DNA from: Anadara kagoshimensis
Taxonomy: Eukaryota > Mollusca > Bivalvia > Arcoida > Arcidae
Assembly: GCA_021292105.1 (NCBI GenBank)
Contig: CM037870.1
Span: 14,603,234 to 14,667,233, forward strand
Direction: 5' to 3'
Length of the DNA stretch: 64,000 bases
Numbering within the stretch: the stretch's first letter is position 1; every line of letters starts with the position of its first letter. Under the pieces are notes generated by a model. That model was not told the origin of the DNA, did no database searches, and worked only from the letters and a program-made list of their open reading frames with translations. Both the position numbers and the translations under genes were made by a program. This document shows, piece after piece, positions 13,412-24,495 of this stretch.

Positions 13412-16118
13412 ATGACTGATTTTCAGATTGGTGATTTGCTTGTCAATTTAGTGTTCTTTAGCCAATTTCAGCCAATTGTAGAGCTCTGACCAGTACTTGT
13501 ATTAAAAAATTGGGTTATGCTTACATTTGATTTGCTATTGTTTTCATTTAACTTACTATTGTATTCAGTATACAGAAAAAAAGGCTATTATAGTAACTAC
13601 CTGTACATAAAGACCACTTGTTTTTACTGTAAAACCTGCATACTATAATTTATTTTAGGATATATCATTAATTTGAATTTATTCAATTTCATTCAATTTT
13701 CTTGTATTTGTTCCCAATGCATGATGATTTGACCATCCTGAGTTTTAACCATTCTTATAAGTTTGCATTCATTTGTTAGCCACCCATTCTATATTTGCAT
13801 ATATAGTATTGTTGAAAAGATATTTGTCATTTCAGGAAAAATCATACATATCAGCCATTTAGTAGATTTTAAGATTTATTCATTTCTAATTAAGTATATC
13901 CATTTCTAGTTAAGATGATATATAAAAACTTGAAAAGGGTTTCAAAATTTTATGTTTTGTAATGGAAGGTCCAGGACCTTGTGCCTTTATTTTTGGCAGT
14001 TTCCACATAAAGTTATGAAAGTCCAATATCATTGAAAAATTCATGTCCAAATATGTTGAAGTATTATTTTGGTAAAAAATAGCAGGTCCATCGGACCTTT
14101 ACAGATTAAATAATAAGGGCCACAATGTAAAATCAATAGGTCCTGGACCTGGGACCTGGGGAAATTTGAACTCCTGCAGATATTATGGACAGAATTGTGC
14201 TTAGACATGATGCAGTAGCAAATCTAGGGATTTTGGAAATGGAAGGTCCATAATATCTGCAATTTGAGCAAGTTTTATAAACATACCTAATATCAAGAAC
14301 AGAAATAAAGGGGAAGGGGGTCTTAGAAATTCCTTCAAGACATAACCTATTTAAGCAAATATGTGCCGAAAATATTATTTTTAAAAAGACAGTTTTCACC
14401 AATTGAATACTTTTAAATTTCTGGAAACCTAAAGGTGTTTAAAAAAAAAAAAAGAAAATAAGACACCATGAAAATTAATGATTTGTCAGAATGAAATAAA
14501 GCATGTGGCATGATTTATTAAATTGTAGCTCCAGTATTATATGGCTATGTTTTTGTTTTTGATAATGTACCTATAAGCAAACAGTATTGACCTGTACACT
14601 TGACCTTAATTTAAATATTTATTATGGACCAGTACATTCATGTATAGGGACACAGGTAGGTTTCTTGTCTACATCAAGGAAAACGTACATTGTCTATATA
14701 TTAACTGCGAAGTCTAAAACTACCATGCTGATGAATCTTTATATATATATAAGTATTTCCTATAAAAGGTCAAGTGGACAGGTCATTGTTGTTGCCTATG
14801 TTACCTTTTGCTGGATAAAGTTTTTTCTTTGGTTTTGATACCTACCCCTTTTGTGGATTAAGTTTTTGTTTTTGTTTTGTTTTTCCTTGCACAGTGCATG
14901 ATGTTGACGGAGAGAAGCTTACATTAAATACGGGGTTCAGTTCCTGCATGAACAGCGAGGGACAGAGGGTTTTGTCCCTAGAAGCAGCTTTAGTTACAGC
15001 ACATGGTAAACTGTTTGACAAGAAACTTCAATGAGTGTGTTTATTTCAATTCTGCATTTTGATAATGCTTACATTCAAATATTTTGATTTGTTAATTTAA
15101 TAGAATTAGGATTCCCTTTTAGCAATTTAGCATTTTCCAAATTTTTTAAATGAGAGGTAAGACATATATATTTAAAAGTGTAAGGATTTGTTTTTAGTAA
15201 TTTACCATTTTCCAAAAGTCCAAAATGAGAGGTTATAATTATTTTTAACATCCAATATCAGCTCCCTGCATCAGTATAGGTATCCACGCCGAAAAATCTT
15301 GACTTTGTGTCAAGTTTTGTCTGCACACGTTTTTCAGTACTGTCCATCACATGTTGATGAAACTTCACAGAACTGTTCAGTGAAAGGTGTAATCATGCAT
15401 ATCATTAAATTTCCTGTTCCAGATCAACGATTTATCTAGGAGTTATAGCCCTTTGAATGTTTTAATAAATTCATGTTACAAATGCCTCTCCAAAGAGGAT
15501 CTTGCTTTAGTGAAAGCTCATGTGAGCATTCCAACAATTTTTCTACAATTTTTCTATCCTTGATATGGAATCAGAAAAATTCTCCTGTTGGCACCATTGG
15601 GGATGCTTTATTCCTCATTTTGAAACTGAACATTCTGTGTAGTGCATTAGTGGTCATTGTTAGAACATGATTTAGTTACCATGGCATAAAACCCTATTTA
15701 ATCATTGACAATGTCATACAACAGCAAGTTTCGTGAAATGTTAAATCATGCATACAGTAAAACCTTGTTATAATGCCCCTTAATAACTTTGCCACCTCCC
15801 TTATTGCCACACTATTTTGCAGTACAAAAATCATTTTGTTTATGTTTTTCTTTATCCACCTCCCCCATTTTAATGCCAAACCCCTTTATAACACCAGAAT
15901 TTGACTGAACAAATGGTGGTGATGAATCCAGGTTTTACAGTATGCCAGTGATCAGTCAATTCCTTTAAATGTTTCAATGAAAATGTGTACATGTTTTTTT
16001 ATTTTACTTTACAATGTTTTCATTTATTTTGCATTTTATGTTATCTTTTTTTCATGATTTTATGGAATTCCTTCAACTCCATTGATTTGGCATGAATAAA
16101 AGAACTAGGTAAGCTTAT

Positions 16119-16167
<49 letters not shown>

Positions 16168-17895
16168 AGAGAGAACAACAAATATACAATACATAAACAT
16201 AAATCTTCTAACCCAAATACAGTTTACTACAGAAATAAAACACACATAAGGATTTCAATATGATAACATTTGTGTTTTATGTGGAAGACAGAAACTTGAG
16301 AAAAACCAAAAAATACATCAAAGGGACTATAGGTATGCTTTCCTCTGCAGTTCTCTTTGTCCCTCTTCTGAAACAAGAGAGAGAGAGAGAGAAAAAAAAG
16401 AAAGTGAGAGAGAGCTTAAAATAGTGATATAAATGAATTATTCAAAGAGGTTTTATTGATATTTGTTGATTAAGCAGTCTGATACATCAAACTGTGGTCC
16501 ATCTGAATCACCCATTATTACAGTAGCTTAGTTGTTAAACTGCTGACTTTGTACAAATTGGGGGATCATGGGTTTGAACCCTGGCCAGTTCTGTCCAAGA
16601 CTTGAAAAAAGGTAGTGACTTCTTTCGCCAAACACCTGGCATTTAGAACTGAAAATCTTAAGGTCTTTCAGGAAAAACATTATAATTGATGTCCTGTGTC
16701 ACATTAAAAAAACTTCCCTGCACATTGCCCTGAGCAAACTGCAAAAGTCAAAATTTCTGCCTCTTCACCTATAGTTTAACCTGTATATCTAATTACATTT
16801 TATTTTGTTATGTAGGACATAATTGGGGTAGTGAGCATGACCCTGACACACCTAGTTGTGCTCCGTCAGAGAGAAATGGAGGGAAATACCTAATGTACCA
16901 GTATGCTGTCAGTGGTTTCGAAAATAACAACCAGGTAAGCCTCATGATATTGTAAGAGGAGGGAGGAAACACCTGAAAAAAATCCACTTCCTCATTGAGT
17001 GCCCTGACTGAGGATCGAACCCAGAAAAGAGAGCATTCTTCCTCAAGGCTATAAGATACAGACCAGAACCACTGTATTATTAATAATCTACTACAGTCAA
17101 ACCTGTCGACAAAGGCCACCCAAGGGAACTAGTAAAAGTGGCCTTTATGGGCAGGTGACCTTCATATACAGGTTCAAATAATATGAATAAAGAACAATTG
17201 GGATACAATTCTACTGGCCTTTATAAGCAGGTGTCTTTTATATAGAGGTGGCCTTTAAGGCAGGTTGGACTGTATATACAACACTAGGACACCACAACTA
17301 GCTCAGCCCTACAACAATATGTACAGTCAAGCCAATCTGTAACTGCCACCTATGGGAACCTGGTTCAAATATCATGAATAAAAAATACTTGGGATAAAAT
17401 TTGACTGGCTTTTAAAAGCAGGTGTTCCTAAAACGGATACAACTTTTAATTCAAGTTTGACTGTACTGTGAAATAAATAATTTGTTTTTCTGCCTTAAAG
17501 ACCACCTCTATATAAGGGCCACCTGCTTGAAAAGGTCAGTGAAATTGTATCCCAATTGTTCTTTATTCATATTATTTAAACCTTTATATAAAGGCCACTT
17601 TTACTTGTTCCCTTGGGTGGCCTTTATAAACAGGTTTTACTGTATATTGTCCGTAGACGTGAATTTGTTGGTCAAGGTGTCCATGATAACAACAAAATTT
17701 GAGACTCCACTGAAATTAATAATTTCACAGTATATTTTATTGTGAAGATTTTAAGGATAATTTTTTTTATTATTAATATTTTGGCATTCAACAAACATAC
17801 AAATTTAATTATATTGTCATAAAATCTTCACAAAATAGTACAAAAAGAAATATAACTAATTAATACACATTACACATGACCTAATCTTGTAATGT

Positions 17896-17934
<39 letters not shown>

Positions 17935-20900
17935 TGGATGTAACTTTTAATTTAGTTTAATATTGTTAAATGTTGTCCCTGTAATCTTGAAAAATATTCA
18001 TATTCCCCTTTTCTTATTGCTATAGATTTTTGATATTTATCAGGTCTTTAATTGTATTTTGATAGGCACTAAAAGACAATAGTTTATTTAAGCATCTTGA
18101 TTTGAAAATGAAATATTTGGTTTGTGTAATGTTCAAATTTTTAAGATGATTTCTGATGACAAAAATAAGAATAACCAATCTTGGTCAAAATTACTGTAAA
18201 TGAATTAAGGTTTGTCTGTATATTACTGTCATTGGTTATATTTTCAGTTATTTTCACAGTGTAGTAGACAGTATATACATAAAGTATTAGAATCAAAAGG
18301 ATATGAGTGTTTTAAAGGTAAGAAAAAAATACTTTGTCACAACCCCCCTCCCCCGGAAATAAATCTCCAAAACTATCAAATTCTTGGGGTTCAAAAACCC
18401 CTCTAAATTATTCAGTCATCACAGCAACTGTCTGCCCAGGGTCATTGATTTTTAATATCTGAATCAGCAGTCTCTGCAGGGCACTGTCGTGAAGATGACA
18501 GCTAGCATCTTGAAGTTGCATCGGGTGCACACTAGTACAAGGCAGGCAATAAAACACACTCACACACCACATGCATTCACAAACATGTTCTTAGATTAAC
18601 TCTTAGAGATTGATAACTTGCTGATATGAGAGATTGATAACTTGCTCTCTTTTGGAATAGCCAATATGATTTGGGATTACATATCCTTACGAAACCAATC
18701 CAATCAAATCAGATATGGTAAAGGTTCTATGCCCCAGTCACAACTGTGTCACTCATATCGGTTCAATCGGTTCATTGCTGGTGGAGAGAACTGGAGTGCC
18801 AAAAAAAACACCACAGACCTTGGGCAAGTGAACTGACAAACTTTTTCACACCAGGATCTGTCCCAAGTTGGATTTTAACCTAGGCAGTCAGAGGCACTGT
18901 AATCTGTTAGCACTCAGCACTGAGGCCACTTGAAAATAAAAATTCTACATATGTATCCAACTCGCTGTCTAAAAAAATTAGTATTAACTTTGTTGTGTTT
19001 TGTAGAACACTCTGGATTTACGTTCTGTGGTAATGGAAGATTGGAAGATGATGAAGAGTGTGATGCTGGTCACAAGGGAGATAACTGCTGTACATACGAT
19101 TGTAAACTCAACAAGACTAGTAAAGCAGTATGCAGGTAAAAATAGAGAAAGTATATTATAGAAATGACTTTAAAACATGTATGTTGTAAATATCTATCAG
19201 AAGTTTACAATTATTTGTCGTAGTAACAAAAGAATTCTTGCCAACAAAAAAATTGTTGCTTAAAATCTAACAATTTGGATTATTGATAATTTAAAGTTGG
19301 CTGATTTGATAATTAGTGCTTTGTAAAAAAAGGTGCTCTGATAGTAGAGGTAAATATAGACCAACACAGAGGAGATACTGAAAGCAATCTGACTAAATGA
19401 TGATGTCTGTATCCAACCTTGGGGTGTCGTCAACTACAAAATGCTAAACAAAAGTCATGTATGTGAATTATCTTTAACATAGAAAATGCTAAAATCGAAA
19501 CTTCCATTAAATAGATGATCAATCTGATTAATCCACAATCAATCAGTTGAAGTCCACTGATTATCTTTCAATGATCGTTTCTTCAACATTTCTTTGTAGA
19601 CAGTATCAACAATGATGCTGGATGACCTTTTGAGTTTTTCAGTCTAAATTATCAAAAACTTTATAAAAATATTTTCGTGAAAAGTAACACCAGTGATACA
19701 AAAGTTGCATATTATTGAACATACTGGTAGGTCCAAATCACAAAAAATGCATCAGAAAGGAGGGTCCTTATTCACTAAATTTACTTGTATCAGAATCATT
19801 TTAAAAAATTCAAACACATGATCAAGTCCAGCTTTTTTCCATGTTTTTATGTTTTTTTAGTCCGTGGAATTATGAATGTTGTACTAAATCTTGCCAGATT
19901 GCTGAGAAGGACACAGTGTGCCATTCCTTGCCAGATGATCTGTTTACCTGTAAGCAGAGTTCAAAATGCGAGTATCCTTTTTCTTCATTTATAATTGAGG
20001 CTCATGCTATTGTTTGTATTACGGTTATTGCCCAATGTTTTTCTTCTTGTTCTATATCTTGGTAGCCATTTGTAACCAGGTGTATTGCCCTTGTCATCAA
20101 AATACCTTCATTATACTCCCTCTTCATCTTATACCCCCTCTTCCAAGCAGAGAGGGATATACTGGTTTACCTCTGTCTGTCTGTCGGAAACAAAAACAGT
20201 TTTCTCAGCAACTACTAAACGCAGCCATTGTAAATTTTGTATTCAAATTCAGTCTCAGGCCCCATGCTACAAGTACCGATTTCAAGTCTGCCAGACATCT
20301 ATTTTTTTTTAACCAACTTAGATTATATTTCGACATTTAGGGTCAATCTAATGTCTAACCATTTGTCTTGTATCTCTTTATCAATGGATCATCTCCACAT
20401 CTATTTTGGTCTGCCTGGCTTTCTTTTGCTTAGTTGTGTCCATCACATTGCAACTCTGGGATGGATTTAGGGTGCATTCTGGCAAACTTGCGATACCCAT
20501 TTCCAGAGATAGAGGCATGGTGTTTGTCCTTTCATACATGTAAAGTTCCTTGTTAGGGGTGATTTTTGACTGAAAAATTTCACAGAATTTGATGATGTTG
20601 GGTCTGGATGACATCTTGATTGTTAATGATGGCATTAGCGGTCAAACCATGTTGCTTGTAAACTACCTTAACTAAAATCCAGTGGTATACATCGTGAGTG
20701 TCAAGAGCCACAACCGAAGAATAATTATACAGAATGTGTAGATAAGTATGTTTAATATACATTCATTTTGGAAACATTTTTTGTCTTAAAAGAAAAATAC
20801 AGCATTTCATTTTTGGTTTGAATGCCAATTTTATTGGCATAACAATATTTTTAAAATTGGCAAAAACAGTAATGTTCCTGGCATCTGCGATTTACCCATA

Positions 20901-23900
20901 CAAAGTAGAGAAGGTTTTATGCTACTTTAGGTGCAAGTGGAGTTGAGAAATGGCGTTTCATGCCTCAATTGAGATGTTGTCAATTCTGGGATGATGGAGT
21001 AGATTTATGGTGTTTTGTCGTCTGTCAATATTTTTTCACTTATATGGAGGTGAACAGTTCTGGGATGGTGCAAAAAATGGAGTAACCCCAAAAAACACCT
21101 CTCTTCATAAAATGAAATGACAGTCTTTTTCACATTAGGATCTGCCTGAGAGAAGGACTACAGGGTTCATACAGGCCTGAAAAAGTCCTTAAATTTTAAG
21201 GTTTGACCTAAAAAGACCCTAAAAACAAGTCTGACCCTAAAAAGCCCTTGAATTTATCCTGAAGGCCCTAAAAAGCCCTTGAATTTGGGAAGTTGGGTGT
21301 CTGTATTTGGATATTAAGTGGTTGCAAATAGACTGATGTAAATAAATAAATATTAATAAGTTACTTGAAAGGAGCAATTTAAAGTTACCTGACCCTTCCA
21401 AATGCCCAACTTTAACCTTATCCACTTCACATGTTGTTACTATGGACTTGAAAGTAATTGTTTTATTGATTTAATTGCCTTTGCATCAATATTTTGTTTG
21501 CTTCAATTGCACTTCTGATTAGGCCCTAAATTTGCAAATAAGACCCTGAAAAGACCGTAAAAAGTCCTTAAATTTGGAGTCCAAATGTCTGTACGAACCC
21601 TGGACTAGAACCTAGAAGTGAGAAGTCCTGTGATCTGTAAGACAGCATTTTAACCTGTGAACCCTAGCTGATGGAGGTTTATGTGTTTAACTTAATTTGC
21701 TAGTGTTCAAAGTTTTTGCTTTGCTTTTTGAGATTGTGGTTTGGACATGAACCATTACCAGTATATCTTTGTCTAATTCACTTACAAAGTCCCCTTTTTT
21801 AGGGTGAAGTTCTTTGTTAGTTTATATCAAACATTGAAGTTTTTTGTAGACAAAGGTTAAGAGTATTTTCAAAGTTTCTTGAAGTTTTGAAATACAGAAT
21901 TTTTTTTTTCCTTCTTTCAACTCTTATTTTCACTAGAAATAAACATACTAAAAACTGTATGTGCATATGTATGTGTGCGAATGCATTTTTGTGTGTGCAT
22001 AGGTGTGATTTCCCTTTAAATTGTATATACAAATTTTTTTGTTTTTTTTGTTTGTTGCCTTGCTTTGTTAATAGTTTAATTGTTTTACAGAGGTAAATGT
22101 TTTAATGGGAAATGTGTCAATTACTGCAAGTTAAAAGGGCTTAGTTCCTGTATTTGTCCAAAAGGTAATTAAAATACAGTAGAACTTCGATGGCTCAAAG
22201 TCCATGGGACTTTGGCCAAGTATTCGAGACATCGGAGGGTTCGAGCGACCGAACATCGAGAGGCAATCTTCATTAGATTTAGGTTTCATTCCCTTTAAAA
22301 ATATTAAATTCACGATGATATCTCTAAGTTTTCAAACTTTATTTGTAAATAAAATGTCGAATGGCAAATCTATCGATATCGACCGTTCATTTAAATTAAA
22401 TAAATTTAGTTGAAAGTAAAAGTAAATAACAACAACGGACGATATAAAATAAACTTACTTTATTATCGTTATAATACAGAGCACATGGTATTGCCGGTTA
22501 TTAATAATCATCAGAACTACCCGTAATACACATTGCCATGCGCATTCCAATGAAATGCAATTAACAGAATCTGAATATTCTATGATGAGAGAAAAAGTCA
22601 ATCATCTGGCGTGGACTCTGTTTTACGGATCAAGCAGCCGCGGGTCGTAATCGGATTAAGAGATTACTGAACTGATCACGGTTAATTACTAATCTTGAGT
22701 AACACTCTATGTTCCAGACGAGTTAATTCGTTTCGCTCTATTACTTTCGGTGAAATCTGTATCATGGCTTCAGCTTGTGTTTTGTTTACAATGACTGACC
22801 ACATGTCATTCTGATAAAATTGTTTTCGAGCGAAAGAAGTTTAATTTCCACCAAATTTACACCGTCAAGAAATATTTATTGTTCGAGCGAGTGGGGGTAT
22901 TCGAGCTATCGTAGTTTGAGCGATCGAGGTTTATTTACATATGATTTAATAGGGATTTGGACGGGACCGGCAGATGACTTCGAGTTATCCGGGGTATTGG
23001 AGGCATCGACGTTCGAGCGATCGAAGTTCTACTGTATTATAAAAAGTATAGGTCTGTTGAAATTTTAACAATTAAGCTAATAAATACAATGTAAGCCCTG
23101 CATTGCTGATCTTAGCTCCTCTTATAGCCCATTGAGGCGCCTTAAGGGGGAAATAATGAAAATCTTTAAACTCTTCTCCTCTGAATATACAAAAGATATA
23201 GCTTAGATATTTCCTGTAAAGCATACTTAGGATGCCACGTTTCAGATTTGCACAAATGGGAGCTGTAGGAAATTTCTGCAATACGTCACCATTTTGAGAC
23301 ATGGAATGGAAGTCTCATCAACAGAATCTCACAAGATTTGAAGAGATTTCAAAACAAATTTTTTGAATGAATAGAAAAAATAGTTGTTTGCTGCCCTTTC
23401 TTAATGGTCACACCATCAGGCATATTATGTAAATATTTATTCCTTTATTTCCTGATTTCAGACAGTGGACATGCCTGTCATCGTTGTTGTCAGACGGAGA
23501 ACGGAACAGATTGTAAATCTCAGGGAGACATATTACCAGATGGCAGACCTTGTTTTCAGGGCTATTGTGTTCAGGTAAATTTTATTTCTTATCTTGCTCA
23601 GTCCGTTTCAATCACTTTTAGTTGTAAGCATCCTCTGTAATGGCCACAGGTGGCAAACACTTTTTCAAACTCTTCAGAGGTGTCTTTAGCATGCACAGAA
23701 ACACAGGACCTCAGTTTTGAGTCTCATCCGGAAAAAATACTCTAGTAATGACCTTTTTACAGCTCTAGTATGGGCAGGAGATGAAAATCATCTCTGAAAA
23801 TTTCCAAGTCCCAAGTGACTGTTCTCAGTCCACATGTGATGATAACATGACTTATATTGATCACACTTGTGGAAGAAGAATCCCACTTTGAAAGTAAGTT

Positions 23901-24451
23901 GACCTTGGTTTTATAGGACAACACAATTTAAAAAAAAATACATATAGCCCATGGAATATGTACATTTATATATGCATAAGTTTCGTAAAGGACTTGACAG
24001 TGTTTCAAACATGTTCATCTATAATTTTAGGGAGTTTGTGAGAAGCAGACTCCAGAAGTTATACAAAGATTGCATTCATTAATCGAACAGATCACATCTG
24101 ATAAAGTTGGTAAGTAATGATATAATCTTTTCATCACTCCTCTTTGTGAGTTTTATGCTGGAATTTTTTTGTTACAAAGGCAGAAGTGTGATTTGGTTAA
24201 AAATAGCATAAATAATTTTGAACTAAAGTTTTATATTATAAAACATGAACATTGCTATTTATTTTGTTATTATAACTTTCGCAAATGAAGTCTCCTTTGT
24301 GTTTACATGTAATTATCATTGTACATTTCAGTTGCCTTTATGAAGACCAATATTGTTGGTACAATACTGATATTTTCTTTACTAATCTGGATTCCTGCTA
24401 GCTGTACCTTTAGTTATTTTGTAAGTTTATATGTTATTTGTAGTAACAGTG

Positions 24452-24495
<44 letters not shown>

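Noticed and set aside
14895-16934. ADAM17-like gene as a catalytically dead protease (H--GH instead of HELGH)
   Set aside because: Everything around the zinc site is well conserved, and an in-phase six-base exon with AG and GTAAG borders restores the motif, so loss of activity is the less likely reading.
20085-20340. Missing Cys-rich ADAM17 exon (TGTATTGCCCTTGTCATC has Cys-Pro-Cys)
   Set aside because: The frame and spacing do not fit, the flanking splice sites are poor, and the text continues into a TATACCCCC-type repeat.
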